Made by a program: the position numbers and the translations under genes. The notes below the pieces were generated by a model. It saw nothing but the letters and a program-made list of their open reading frames with translations, searched no databases and had not been told where the DNA came from. A DNA stretch of 64,000 nucleotides, taken from the NCBI GenBank assembly GCA_025359045.1, contig JANYHN010000063.1, positions 30,625 through 94,624 of the forward strand, written 5' to 3'. How positions within the stretch are numbered: the stretch's first letter is position 1; each line of letters begins with the position of its first letter. The DNA comes from Hyphomicrobiales bacterium (GTDB taxonomy: Bacteria > Pseudomonadota > Alphaproteobacteria > Rhizobiales > Aestuariivirgaceae). Of this stretch, positions 8,592-17,213 are shown piece by piece.

Positions 8592-10691
8592 ATGAATATT
8601 CAAACCAATATCAAAACCGGAATTTCTGTCTGCCCGCATGACTGCCCAAGCGCCTGTGCTCTTGAAGTGGAACTGCTCGATGAGAACACCATCGGACGCG
8701 TGCGCGGTGCCAAAGATAACACCTATACCAAAGGTGTAATTTGCGAGAAAGTTGCACGCTACGCTGAACGTATTCATCACCCTGATCGGCTACTCTATCC
8801 AATGAAGCGATCAGGGCCAAAAGGTTCTGGACAGTTTGAGCGCATCAGCTGGGATGAGGCGTTGGATGTGACAGCCAAAGCATTTCTCAAAGCTGAAGCA
8901 GATCATGGTTCAGAATCTGTGTGGCCTTATTACTATGCCGGCACGATGGGCCTTGTTATGCGTGACGGCATTGAGCGCCTGCGCCATGCTAAATCTTATT
9001 CGGGGATGTATGGCACGGTGTGCATTGCACTGTCTTGGTCTGGTTATTACGCAGGCGCTGGCCGCATCGGCGGGGTTGACCCACGCGAAATGCAGAAATC
9101 TGATCTCATTGTCGTTTGGGGTGGCAACCCTGTGAATACCCAAGTCAACGTCATGACCCATATCAGTATGGCCCGGAAAACCCGTGGTGCGAAATTAGCT
9201 TGTGTCGATATTTATGAAACCGATACGATGAAGCAGGCCGATATTAAGGTGTTGATAAAACCGGGCACCGACGGTGCGCTGGCATGCGGCATTATGCATG
9301 TGCTCTTCCGTGATGGTCATGCCAATTGGGATTATCTAAATCAGTATACGGATCATCCCAAAGAGCTTGAAGCGCATCTCAGTACCAGAACACCAGAATG
9401 GGCTTCGGCCATTTGTGGGGCATGTGTCGCGGATATTGAGGCGTTTGCGAAACTCATCGGTCAAACGCTTAAAACGTTTTTCCGCATCGGTTATGGCTTT
9501 GCGCGCTCGCGCAATGGTGCAGCTAATATGCATGCGGTGACGTCAATTCCAGCCGTTACAGGCGCTTGGCTTCACGAAGGCGGCGGCGCGCTTCATTCCA
9601 ACAGCGGTAGCTATAAATGGAACAAGACTCTGATCGAAGGCAAAGATGTGGCCAAGGGTGGCTTGCGGGTCATGGATCAAGCGCGTGTGGGCGAAGCGTT
9701 GCTGGGAAATCCGCATGATCTGCAAGGTGGCCCACCTGTAAAGGCCATGCTCATTCAAAACACAAACCCACTGTCCATTGCGCCAGACCAAAACAAAGTG
9801 AAACAAGGTTTTGCGCGAGAAGATTTGTTTGTGTGCGTGCATGAGCAGTTCATGACTGAGACAGCGAAATATGCCGATGTGCTTTTGCCAGCGACCATGT
9901 TTTTGGAACACGATGATATTTACCAAGGCGGTGGCCACAGTCATATTTTGCTTGGGCCAGAACTGGTGAAACGCCCTGGGGAATGTCGCACCAACCACGA
10001 AGTCATTAGAGAGTTAGCCAAACGCTTAGGCGCAGAACATCGCGGCTTTGAAATGAGCCCACGAGAAATTATTGATGAGACGTTGAAGTCTTCAAACCGA
10101 CCAAGCCTTGATGTTTTGGATCAAGAAAATTGGGTTGATGTGATGCCGGATTTTGAAACGGCGCATTTTTTGAATGGCTTTGGCCACCCAGATGGCAAAT
10201 ATCATTTTAAGGCTGATTGGAAAGCGGCTGCTTTCCTGTCACCGACAGGCCAGCTTGGCCCTTACGCTGATTTGCCTGAATTTCCGGATCACTACGCTAC
10301 GATTGAAAGCGCCAACGATGAATATCCCTTCCGCTTGGCCACAAGCCCAGCGCGGACATTTTTAAATTCTACTTTCAACGAAACTCCCAGCAGTCGCAAA
10401 CGCGAGGGCAGGCCGACCGTGTTAGTGCACCCTGATGATTTGGTGCAACTTGGCCTGTCCGATGGCGACAAGGTGCGCATCGGAAGCGCGAGAGGACAGG
10501 TTACGCTTCATGCCAAATCTCATACTGGACAATTGCAAGGAACGCTGATTGCGGAAGGCTTATGGCCGAATGACTCCCATGAAGACGGTTGCGGCATAAA
10601 CACACTTACGGGTGCCGACCAACCAGCCCCTGCGGGTGGAGGCGCTTATCATGACAACCGCGTGTGGATGCGAAAGATGAATCCAAGATGA
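8592..10691 (+). CDS. molybdopterin-dependent oxidoreductase with one [4Fe-4S] cluster
   Basis: This 699-residue protein is a DMSO-reductase-superfamily enzyme. Cys14, Cys18, Cys22 and Cys51 form CX3CX3CX28C, the N-terminal [4Fe-4S] ligand set. Next come the molybdopterin-guanine-dinucleotide binding regions (WGGNPVNTQVN, then DIYETDTMKQADIKVLIKPG), and a C-terminal dinucleotide-binding domain that includes the HPDD and GDKVRI blocks. There is no twin-arginine signal, so it is probably cytoplasmic. No electron-transfer subunit, membrane anchor or dedicated chaperone is adjacent, so it may act alone or with a general ferredoxin or quinone partner. The substrate is unknown; formate-dehydrogenase-like and thiosulfate/DMSO-reductase-like relatives look alike at this level. 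Confidence 0.88.
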   Translation: MNIQTNIKTGISVCPHDCPSACALEVELLDENTIGRVRGAKDNTYTKGVICEKVARYAERIHHPDRLLYPMKRSGPKGSGQFERISWDEALDVTAKAFLKAEADHGSESVWPYYYAGTMGLVMRDGIERLRHAKSYSGMYGTVCIALSWSGYYAGAGRIGGVDPREMQKSDLIVVWGGNPVNTQVNVMTHISMARKTRGAKLACVDIYETDTMKQADIKVLIKPGTDGALACGIMHVLFRDGHANWDYLNQYTDHPKELEAHLSTRTPEWASAICGACVADIEAFAKLIGQTLKTFFRIGYGFARSRNGAANMHAVTSIPAVTGAWLHEGGGALHSNSGSYKWNKTLIEGKDVAKGGLRVMDQARVGEALLGNPHDLQGGPPVKAMLIQNTNPLSIAPDQNKVKQGFAREDLFVCVHEQFMTETAKYADVLLPATMFLEHDDIYQGGGHSHILLGPELVKRPGECRTNHEVIRELAKRLGAEHRGFEMSPREIIDETLKSSNRPSLDVLDQENWVDVMPDFETAHFLNGFGHPDGKYHFKADWKAAAFLSPTGQLGPYADLPEFPDHYATIESANDEYPFRLATSPARTFLNSTFNETPSSRKREGRPTVLVHPDDLVQLGLSDGDKVRIGSARGQVTLHAKSHTGQLQGTLIAEGLWPNDSHEDGCGINTLTGADQPAPAGGGAYHDNRVWMRKMNPR

Positions 10692-10711
10692 ACGCAGCAG
10701 TCAGCACTCAC

Positions 10712-10727
10712 TCATCCGTACACTGAT
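10712..10727 (-). repeat. 16-bp near-palindrome, copy A
   Basis: Read on the minus strand this is ATCAGTGTACGGATGA. It matches two copies near 47.9 kb at 14-15 of 16 positions (consensus ATCAGTRYACKGATGA). It lies in the non-coding stretch after the molybdopterin gene and 115 bases before the small membrane-protein gene. The dyad shape suggests a repressor-type operator; the binding protein is not known. Confidence 0.5.
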
Positions 10728-10825
10728 AAATTCCTCTAAATTCATAGTTTAGGCACATTCCAGCCCTCATTGCGCCAGCAATCATGGTTAATTCTCGATA
10801 ATGAGAAGTGGATTTGAGCCTCTTC

Positions 10826-10841
10826 TTAAGAGGATGTTAAC
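10826..10841 (+). promoter_or_regulatory. possible CtrA box (TTAA-N7-TTAAC)
   Basis: The bases read TTAA, seven others, then TTAAC, the full consensus of the alphaproteobacterial cell-cycle regulator CtrA. It overlaps the AAGAGG ribosome site of the small gene starting at 10843, so binding would be expected to repress a transcript that starts upstream, or the real transcript may start further down. Chance occurrence in AT-rich spacer is possible. Confidence 0.35.
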
Positions 10842-10842
10842 C

Positions 10843-11016
10843 ATGACGGCGGCGTCACAAGTGTTTGAAAAGAATCATTTATCTGTGCCCCAGAATCAGA
10901 GCACAAGTTCATGCATGAGCGAGAAAGATCGAAAACACGGACGCATGTTGTTACTGTTTTTCGCAGCAGGATTGGCTTTGGCCATCCTCGCACCTGTGGC
11001 CGTATTGGCGGGTTAA
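10843..11016 (+). CDS. small single-span membrane protein
   Basis: The 57-residue reading frame has an AAGAGG site 8 bases before its ATG. After a polar, Ser/Gln-rich first half comes the charged patch SEKDRKHGR, then one hydrophobic segment, MLLLFFAAGLALAILAPVAVLAG, that ends the protein. This is the shape of a tail-anchored or small inner-membrane protein. Another in-frame ATG at 10915 would give only the charged patch and the membrane span (33 residues). The stop overlaps the end of the convergent nucleoside hydrolase gene by 4 bases. No family is recognised. The case rests on the ribosome site and the membrane segment only. Confidence 0.45.
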   Translation: MTAASQVFEKNHLSVPQNQSTSSCMSEKDRKHGRMLLLFFAAGLALAILAPVAVLAG

Positions 11017-11951
11017 GCCAATTTTGTCAGTCGTTCCGTCAACAAATCGAAGAACCCATCTGAGTTGATACCCCGACAAACCGTGGCATTTGGTTTCCGG
11101 TCGGTAACACGCCACCAATCCACAACTGTCATCCCCATCGTCAACGGGCTCTCGCATTCCACCGCCACGTTAACATCGCGCGACGTGAAAAGCTCAGGCT
11201 TTAACAACCACGCAATGACGCAAGGGTCATGCAGCGGTCCGCCATCCGTTCCATATTTCTCTACATCAAACCGTTCAAAGAAATCCATCATCAAAGCCGT
11301 GGCAGGGCCTGAATTATTTTTCATGTCGCGGAATTTCTGAACCCGCGCCTTGGTCGTCAAAGCCTGATGTGTGCAATCGAGAGGGATGAGCGTGAACGGG
11401 ATGTCTGAATCCAAAACCAAACGGGCGGCATGGGGATCGACATAAATGTTAAATTCCGCGGCAGGGGTAATATTACCGCCCTCAAAAAATCCTCCTCCCA
11501 TCGCCACAATGCGCTTTATGCGAGACGCAATGCGCGGTTCCTTGATCAATGCCAAAGCGACATTGGTCAAGGGCCCCAATGTGGCGAGTGTGACTGTGCC
11601 AGCTGGGCGATCCATCAAAGTTTCGATGATAAAGTCGACAGCATGTTGCTTTTGCAGCGGCATGGTCGGTTCGACCAGCACTGGCCCATCAAGACCCGTC
11701 TTACCGTGAACGTGTTCGGCTGTGACCAGATTATGGAGCATTGGACGAATGGCCCCCGCATAAACTTTGATATCCGGACGACCCGCCAATTCGCAAACCT
11801 TGCGTGCATTCACTTCTGTGAGTGAGAGCGGCACATTACCTGCAACTGCTGTTATGCCAAGAACTTCGAGTTCAGGTGAAGCGAGTGCCAAAAGGATGGC
11901 AACTGCATCATCTTGGCCAGGATCAGTGTCGATAATAATTGGAAGTGTCAT
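11013..11951 (-). CDS. inosine/uridine-preferring nucleoside hydrolase
   Basis: The 312-residue protein begins MTLPIIIDTDPGQDDAVAI, carrying the calcium-binding DTDPGxDDA signature of the IUNH family. Members hydrolyse the N-glycosidic bond of nucleosides to a free base and ribose for salvage. Other family blocks are present: GITAVAGN, VAMGGGFFEGGNITPAAEFN and a late HDPC. The ATG at 11951 overlaps the upstream DUF1801 stop as ATGA, so the two genes are translationally coupled. A longer version from 12011 would lack homology. The base specificity cannot be read out. The C-terminal region (ECESPLTMGMTVVDWW) is also typical of the family. Confidence 0.92.
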   Translation of the reverse strand: MTLPIIIDTDPGQDDAVAILLALASPELEVLGITAVAGNVPLSLTEVNARKVCELAGRPDIKVYAGAIRPMLHNLVTAEHVHGKTGLDGPVLVEPTMPLQKQHAVDFIIETLMDRPAGTVTLATLGPLTNVALALIKEPRIASRIKRIVAMGGGFFEGGNITPAAEFNIYVDPHAARLVLDSDIPFTLIPLDCTHQALTTKARVQKFRDMKNNSGPATALMMDFFERFDVEKYGTDGGPLHDPCVIAWLLKPELFTSRDVNVAVECESPLTMGMTVVDWWRVTDRKPNATVCRGINSDGFFDLLTERLTKLA

Positions 11952-12385
11952 TTGCGTGCTTTCGTTTTGGAACCATTGCGCAGATGATAAGTGAGCGCCA
12001 AAGAAACGCAATGCCGGAGTTCGGCTTCTGGCAGTTGATCAGCGACATCAAAGACAAGGGCGCGATTTCCTTCATATCTGAAATGCTTCGGATAAATGTG
12101 TTTAAAGTGTTCCATCAAACCTGTTTGACAATGGAAATACATTGCATATTTATCGGGTTGTCCCTTGATCGCGTCGATACGAACCGTGCTGCCACTGCCC
12201 GTTTCCGGCGTTAGATAACTCGGTTGCTGCCAGCGCAATGCCTCATCAATTGCGCCGACGCCTTCGGTTGTTGCCGCCACCTGATAGATAATATCACGCA
12301 ACTCAGTCAGCTTTTTCTTCTGTGCAGGTGCGTAGGTCGCGAAAACTTCGGCCACAGCCGCATCGGAAAATTTGGTTTTAGCCAT
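11948..12385 (-). CDS. DUF1801 domain protein
   Basis: This 145-residue protein matches the DUF1801 pattern: VFATYAPAQKKKLTELRDIIYQVA, an EALRWQQPSYLTPETGSGSTVR block and YAMYFHCQTGL near the middle. The domain is a compact alpha/beta fold of unknown function. The ATG at 12385 has GGAGA 8 bases upstream; a further start at 12424 would run into the operator region. It is the first gene of a two-gene unit with the nucleoside hydrolase and faces a divergent WYL regulator across an 84-base gap holding two overlapping palindromes. It is therefore probably under that regulator's control. Confidence 0.82.
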   Translation of the reverse strand: MAKTKFSDAAVAEVFATYAPAQKKKLTELRDIIYQVAATTEGVGAIDEALRWQQPSYLTPETGSGSTVRIDAIKGQPDKYAMYFHCQTGLMEHFKHIYPKHFRYEGNRALVFDVADQLPEAELRHCVSLALTYHLRNGSKTKARK

Positions 12386-12417
12386 TTTTAAATCTCCGCT
12401 TGATGCCTGCCCATCTA

Positions 12418-12446
12418 CTGTCATACTACTGACAGCATGTTGTCAG
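12418..12446. promoter_or_regulatory. double palindromic operator between DUF1801 and WYL regulator genes
   Basis: Two overlapping inverted repeats are present: CTGTCA-N6-TGACAG (12418-12435) and CTGACA-N6-TGTCAG (12429-12446). Both are perfect, and their centres are 11 bp apart, one helical turn. They share the middle half-site. The position between two divergent starts, one belonging to an HTH-WYL protein, suggests this is that regulator's binding site for both promoters. Confidence 0.65.
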
Positions 12447-12469
12447 CAGTGTTGCAGTAGGAAGTTTTT

Positions 12470-13183
12470 ATGCGCCGCGCCGATCGTCTTTTACGTGTCA
12501 TCCAACTTCTTCGCCGCCACCGCCGTCCCATCACTGGGCAGTCGATGGCCGAGGAGCTGGAAATCTCTTTGCGCACGCTATACCGTGATATTGCCGATTT
12601 GATTACAGATGGCGTGCCAATTCGCGGTGAGGCGGGTGTTGGTTATGTTTTGGGTGAAGGTTATGATCTTCCGCCGCTCATGTTTAAGACCGACGAACTT
12701 GAAGCGGTGATGTTAGGCTTACGCTGGGTACAGAGAAGGGGCGACCCTGACTTAGCGCGGGCCGCATCCGATACAGCTGCAAAGATTGGCACGGTGCTGC
12801 CAGCCCACCTCAAACCGTTTTTGTATGATAGTCCTTTGATTGCTGCGCCGAGTTTCAAAGGGAGCCAAGATAATATTGATGTAGCGGCCATCAGGCGGGC
12901 CATTCGTGAGCAATTCAAAGTCACGATTAATTATCGTGCCGAAGATAGCGCTGAAACTAACCGCACCATTTGGCCAATTGGAATTTCCTATTATGACGCC
13001 AATCGCATCATTATTGCATGGTGCGAACTTCGTGTTGGCTTCCGGAGTTTCCGCACAGACCGCATCGTTGCAATGGAAATTTTGAAAACAAAATATGTTG
13101 AACGCCGCAAGGCTTTGCTTTCAAGGTGGTTACAAATGGTGCGCGAAAAATCTGGCCAACCGGAGTTAGATGTCTTTAGCTAG
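12470..13183 (+). CDS. YafY-type HTH and WYL domain transcriptional regulator
   Basis: The 237-residue protein has an N-terminal winged helix (residues about 1-60, including ITGQSMAEELEISLRTLYRDI) and a C-terminal WYL domain ending with GFRSFRTDRI. The usual W-Y-L tripeptide region reads IIIAWCELR, so the name-giving residues are only partly kept. These regulators sense small molecules or nucleic acids, and many act on nearby genes. It starts at an ATG with AGGAAG in front and is divergent from the DUF1801-nucleoside hydrolase unit. Its last 18 bases overlap the end of the convergent purN gene. Confidence 0.87.
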   Translation: MRRADRLLRVIQLLRRHRRPITGQSMAEELEISLRTLYRDIADLITDGVPIRGEAGVGYVLGEGYDLPPLMFKTDELEAVMLGLRWVQRRGDPDLARAASDTAAKIGTVLPAHLKPFLYDSPLIAAPSFKGSQDNIDVAAIRRAIREQFKVTINYRAEDSAETNRTIWPIGISYYDANRIIIAWCELRVGFRSFRTDRIVAMEILKTKYVERRKALLSRWLQMVREKSGQPELDVFS

Positions 13184-13747
13184 AGCCACTTTTGCCAACG
13201 CCAACGGATAGAGCTTGTGCTCTTCAACCAAAACGCGGTCAGCCAATGTTTCAGCAGTATCATCTTTCAGTATCGGTACTCGTGCCTGAGCAATAATCGG
13301 GCCGTCGTCCAATTCTGCTGTTACAAAATGCACGGTGCAGCCACCTTCTTTGTCCCCCGCTGCAATGGCGCGTTCATGGGTATGAAGCCCCCTGTAGAGC
13401 GGCAATAGGGAAGGGTGAATGTTAATCATTCGACCTTCCCAAGGTTTAATCAAAACCGGAGTCATAATTCGCATGAAGCCAGCGCAAACGATGATGTCGA
13501 GGCTTTGCGACTGCAAATAATCATTCACGACCGAATCAAATTCTTCGCGGGTTTTGTAATTTTTGTGATCAATAGCTTGGGCGGCAATATTCTGACTCCG
13601 CGCATATGCTAATCCACCTGCGTCTGGACGATTGGAAACAACGCAAGCGACTTCAACTGGATAATTTGGATCACTCGCCGCTTCAACAATTGCACGCATG
13701 TTCGAACCGCGCCCCGAAATCAAAATGCCAACGCGCTTTTTGTTCAT
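13166..13747 (-). CDS. purN: phosphoribosylglycinamide formyltransferase
   Basis: PurN transfers a formyl group from 10-formyltetrahydrofolate to GAR, the third step of purine synthesis, in the cytoplasm. The 193 residues match the family length. The phosphate-binding SGRGSNM motif is at residues 11-17, the folate-site segment AGFMRIM follows, and the catalytic Asn-His pair is in INIHPSLLP. The catalytic Asp lies in the ELDDGPII segment. It follows purM with three bases between them, the normal purM-purN operon. Its 3' end overlaps the convergent WYL regulator gene by 18 bases. Confidence 0.96.
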   Translation of the reverse strand: MNKKRVGILISGRGSNMRAIVEAASDPNYPVEVACVVSNRPDAGGLAYARSQNIAAQAIDHKNYKTREEFDSVVNDYLQSQSLDIIVCAGFMRIMTPVLIKPWEGRMINIHPSLLPLYRGLHTHERAIAAGDKEGGCTVHFVTAELDDGPIIAQARVPILKDDTAETLADRVLVEEHKLYPLALAKVALAKDI

Positions 13748-13750
13748 GCT

Positions 13751-14830
13751 TCAGCCAAGTGAACCGGAATAAGCAACTTGCGCCTCTTTGCCCTTACGCT
13801 TGCGAACAGACCCGAGTGTAACCACTTTCTCACCGGTTCTTTTCAACGCGGCTGAAACGGCAATTGCGTCTTTTGCTTTGACAACAACAATCATGCCCAC
13901 ACCGCAATTGAACGTGCGCAGCATTTCAGCTTCCGCAGTGCCGCCAATATTTTGCAACCATCGAAAAACCGGTAGATAGGATACTGCGTCGAGATTAATT
14001 TCCGCCACGGTGCCCTTTGGCAAAATGCGTGGGATGTTTTCGGTGAATCCGCCGCCCGTGATGTGGGCCAACGCTTTGATCGATTTTCCAGCTTTCAAAA
14101 CCTGCAGTAGAGATTTCACGTAAATCCGCGTGGGCGTAAGCAGTGCTTCCGCCAATGTCTCGTTTTTGCTAAAAGGCGAGGCAGCAGAATAACTTACACC
14201 GCTCAGCTCAACCAATTTACGAATAAGAGAATAGCCATTAGAGTGCGGGCCGGATGAAGCTAATCCTAAAATCAAATCGCCCTCGCCAATATTATCAGCG
14301 GGCAAAATCTTCTTGCGCTCAACGGCGCCGACTGCAAATCCAGCAAGATCATAATCGGAGCCATGATAAAGCCCCGGCATTTCCGCTGTTTCGCCGCCAA
14401 TTAATGCGCAGCCTGCTTGTTTGCACCCTATGGCGATGCCTGCAATGACCTCCCGCGCCATGCCAACATCTAGTTTTCCGGTGGCATAATAATCGAGGAA
14501 AAACAGAGGTTCTGCGCCTTGCACTACAAGGTCATTCACCGACATTGCAACCAGATCGATGCCAATGCCGTTATGAATGCCCGTATCAATAGCGATTTTC
14601 AGTTTGGTGCCAACACCGTCATTGGCCGCAACCAAAACCGGGTCTTTATATCCACAAGCCTTCAAATCAAACAAACCGCCAAACCCGCCCAGCGCCGCAT
14701 CAGCGCCTTTGCGCCGAGTAGACTTTGCTAAAGGCTTGATCAAATCAACCAAATTATTACCCGCGGTGATATCCACACCTGCGTCAGCATAGGTTAACCC
14801 ATTTCGTTTCGCTTGTTTGCCGTCGCTCAT
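13751..14830 (-). CDS. purM: phosphoribosylformylglycinamidine cyclo-ligase
   Basis: PurM (AIR synthetase) closes the imidazole ring of FGAM using ATP, the fifth step of purine synthesis. The product of 359 residues shows [14 protein letters not shown] at the start, the glycine-rich [14 protein letters not shown] segment, the [11 protein letters not shown] block and the [14 protein letters not shown] motif, all diagnostic. The ATG at 14830 is preferred over an upstream TTG at 14848 because GAGG precedes it at normal distance. It is the first gene of the purM-purN operon; its promoter lies in the 93 bases shared with the divergent DUF2066 gene. Confidence 0.96.
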   Translation of the reverse strand: MSDGKQAKRNGLTYADAGVDITAGNNLVDLIKPLAKSTRRKGADAALGGFGGLFDLKACGYKDPVLVAANDGVGTKLKIAIDTGIHNGIGIDLVAMSVNDLVVQGAEPLFFLDYYATGKLDVGMAREVIAGIAIGCKQAGCALIGGETAEMPGLYHGSDYDLAGFAVGAVERKKILPADNIGEGDLILGLASSGPHSNGYSLIRKLVELSGVSYSAASPFSKNETLAEALLTPTRIYVKSLLQVLKAGKSIKALAHITGGGFTENIPRILPKGTVAEINLDAVSYLPVFRWLQNIGGTAEAEMLRTFNCGVGMIVVVKAKDAIAVSAALKRTGEKVVTLGSVRKRKGKEAQVAYSGSLG

Positions 14831-14923
14831 GCCGCTAGTTTGCCTCAATTAATCTGTTAACCGCATTGTGTTGCGGCTAACTAGCCTGAAACCGAGCCAG
14901 AATCAAAGCCTCTCGGGGCGAGA

Positions 14924-16027
14924 ATGAGACAAGTGTTGAGAACTGTTTTTAGTCTAATGATTGCTCTATCGGCGCTGTTTATGAGCGTCAGCGTTTTTGC
15001 ATCTGGTCCGGTTGAAACCAGCCCTTATGCCGTTCAGGGAGTTGAGGTTGACATCACTGATGCCAACGCAGCTGCCGCGAAAGAAAAAGCTTTGATTGAA
15101 GTGCAAATGAAAGCCATTGTCGAACTTGCACAAAAGCTTGGTAACGATGACGCCGCAACGGAAATGGCTCAACTTGAATCAAAGCAAGTTATTCCACTTT
15201 TAAAATCTCTGTCGATTGAGGAAGAGAAAATTAGCCCAGGCCGTTACCAAGGGAAATTTACGGTTCGTTTTCTGCCCGAAAAAATCAAGTCGATGTTTTC
15301 GAAAATGGGAATTCAACTTCCAGAGTCGCAAGGGCCTGCCTTGCTGGTTGTGCCGGTGTGGCAAAATGAGCAGGGGCAGACGACGCTGTGGGATGACAAT
15401 GTTTGGCGCAAGGCGTGGCAGGGGCTGAACGCCCAACAAGCACAGATCCCGTTGATCATCCCGCTCGGCGACCGCGAAGATAGCTCAACATTGAGCGTGC
15501 AAGATGCAACGAGCAATGATCCGGTAAAGCTCGAGAAGCTGCGACGTCGCTATGATGTCAAAACCTTGTTGGTGGCCTTTGCAGAGCCAGCGTTCGAAGG
15601 CGGTATACACGCGCATATGGTTGGTGAATCGCCACTCGGCAAAATTACAATTGATAAGGTCTATAAAGCTGACTCTGGCACCATGAATGATTCAGCTATC
15701 ATGGCGGCTCAGCGGTTTCATCAGTTGATGCTCGATAAGTTTCATTCTGATCAAGCTAAGATCGCTGCAAAATCTGCCAATCCGAATGCACCTCAGTCGG
15801 TGGCTGTTGCAATTCCATTTACAAGCCCCACAGCGTGGAACGGTCTTCGCGCACGCATCCTTTCAACGCCTGGTGTTATGGGCGTAGATGTGACTTCACT
15901 CGATGGTCAAGGCGCATCGGCCAAACTGATATATTCTGGTAACTTGGAAGACATGCAGTCTTCGTTACAAGCCACTGGCCTTCAGATGGTAAGATCAGGT
16001 GGCTCATGGGTGATCGAGGCAATTTGA
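14924..16027 (+). CDS. DUF2066 domain periplasmic protein
   Basis: A 367-residue protein with a Sec signal peptide (residues about 1-26, ending SVSVFASG). It matches the DUF2066 family found beside perM and hdaA in alphaproteobacteria. Key features are an early EVDITDANAAAAKEKAL segment, a central PALLVVPVW followed by WDDNVWRKAWQ, and the end RSGGSWVIEAI. Because the signal has no lipobox, the protein is probably soluble in the periplasm. Function is unknown. The conserved position ahead of the AI-2E family transporter and the DnaA regulator suggests shared transcription but not shared function. The ATG lies after a CGAGAATG context. Confidence 0.8.
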   Translation: MRQVLRTVFSLMIALSALFMSVSVFASGPVETSPYAVQGVEVDITDANAAAAKEKALIEVQMKAIVELAQKLGNDDAATEMAQLESKQVIPLLKSLSIEEEKISPGRYQGKFTVRFLPEKIKSMFSKMGIQLPESQGPALLVVPVWQNEQGQTTLWDDNVWRKAWQGLNAQQAQIPLIIPLGDREDSSTLSVQDATSNDPVKLEKLRRRYDVKTLLVAFAEPAFEGGIHAHMVGESPLGKITIDKVYKADSGTMNDSAIMAAQRFHQLMLDKFHSDQAKIAAKSANPNAPQSVAVAIPFTSPTAWNGLRARILSTPGVMGVDVTSLDGQGASAKLIYSGNLEDMQSSLQATGLQMVRSGGSWVIEAI

Positions 16028-16097
16028 GTCGGAAAATGAAATTTCTTCACCGTGTAAACATTAGATATATGCATTTCCAATTGTGCGGAGAACTAAA

Positions 16098-17213
16098 ATG
16101 ACGTTGCAGCGACAGTCGGCTTTTTGGATTGGAGCACTTATTGCCCTAATCTTAATTGTCTGGTCGCTGCAGACAATATTACTGCCCTTTATTGCGGGAT
16201 TTGTTTTGGCCTATTTTCTCGATCCTATTGCCGATCGATTGGAAAACCTGGGCTTACCGCGCATTGCCGCAACATTTGTCATTCTTGCGGCGGCCATTTT
16301 TCTAGTCGTTCTCGTGGCAGTTTTGGTTGTGCCTGTAGCTGTCGACCAACTGGTAAAACTGGTCGCAGATTTACCGACACTCACCAAAACATTGGCTGAA
16401 CGTTTCAATGAACAGGCTCCGCAGAAACTGAAAGATCTCGTTGCAAATTCTGGCACCGACCTGCAGGGACAGTTGACGGATTATGCTGGAAAAATTGCCG
16501 TTTGGTTGGGCACGATTTTGGCCTCACTTTGGACAGGTGGCAGAGCCGTGATCAGCGTATTATCATTGATGGTCATAACGCCAATTGTGGCATTTTATCT
16601 GTTGGCGGACTGGGATCACATTGTGGCTCGCGTAGATTCATGGTTGCCGCGCGATCATGTGGAAGAGGTGCGAGAAATTGCCCGTGATGTTGATACGGCA
16701 CTCGCTGGATTTATTAGGGGGCAGGGGACCGTGTGCCTGATCCTCGGCGTGTTCTACGCTGCCGGGCTGTCATTAGTTGGCCTGAAATCTGGCTTGGCCA
16801 TCGGCTTTGCAGCAGGCATGTTAAGTTTCATACCCTATGTCGGCGCTCTTATTGGAGGCTTGTTAGCCATTGGTGTTGGACTTGTTCAGTTCTGGCCAAA
16901 CGAAAGCCAAGTGCTTTTAGTTATTGCCGTATTTTTAGCGGGACAATTTTTGGAGGGCAATTTTTTATCGCCAAAGCTTGTCGGCGGATCAATTGGTTTG
17001 CACCCTGTGTGGATGATGTTTTCGCTGCTTGCCTTCAGCTATGTCTTTGGTTTCCTCGGCTTGCTTTTGGCAGTACCACTGGCAGCGGCAACTGGCGTAT
17101 TCGTGCGTTATGGTCTGAAACGATATTTGCACAGCAAGTTTTTCACGGGCATTTCCGAAGTTGAACCTAATGCCATCAATAAACTGAAACGCATTAATGC
17201 AAAAAAAATCTGA
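16098..17213 (+). CDS. AI-2E family transporter (PerM-like permease)
   Basis: The 371-residue protein is an inner-membrane permease of the AI-2 exporter superfamily. Two membrane segments near the N-terminus (ALIALILIVWSLQTILLPFIA and a second at residues about 55-80) come before an amphipathic region of about 80 residues (LPTLTKTLAERFNEQAPQKL), then five to six more segments. The PNESQVLLVIAVFLAGQFLEGNFLSPKLVG block is characteristic. Substrate is unclear: relatives include TqsA, sodium/proton antiporters and PerM. ATG at 16098 follows GGAG; a GTG at 16083 is less likely. It overlaps hdaA by 17 bases. Confidence 0.9.
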   Translation: MTLQRQSAFWIGALIALILIVWSLQTILLPFIAGFVLAYFLDPIADRLENLGLPRIAATFVILAAAIFLVVLVAVLVVPVAVDQLVKLVADLPTLTKTLAERFNEQAPQKLKDLVANSGTDLQGQLTDYAGKIAVWLGTILASLWTGGRAVISVLSLMVITPIVAFYLLADWDHIVARVDSWLPRDHVEEVREIARDVDTALAGFIRGQGTVCLILGVFYAAGLSLVGLKSGLAIGFAAGMLSFIPYVGALIGGLLAIGVGLVQFWPNESQVLLVIAVFLAGQFLEGNFLSPKLVGGSIGLHPVWMMFSLLAFSYVFGFLGLLLAVPLAAATGVFVRYGLKRYLHSKFFTGISEVEPNAINKLKRINAKKI

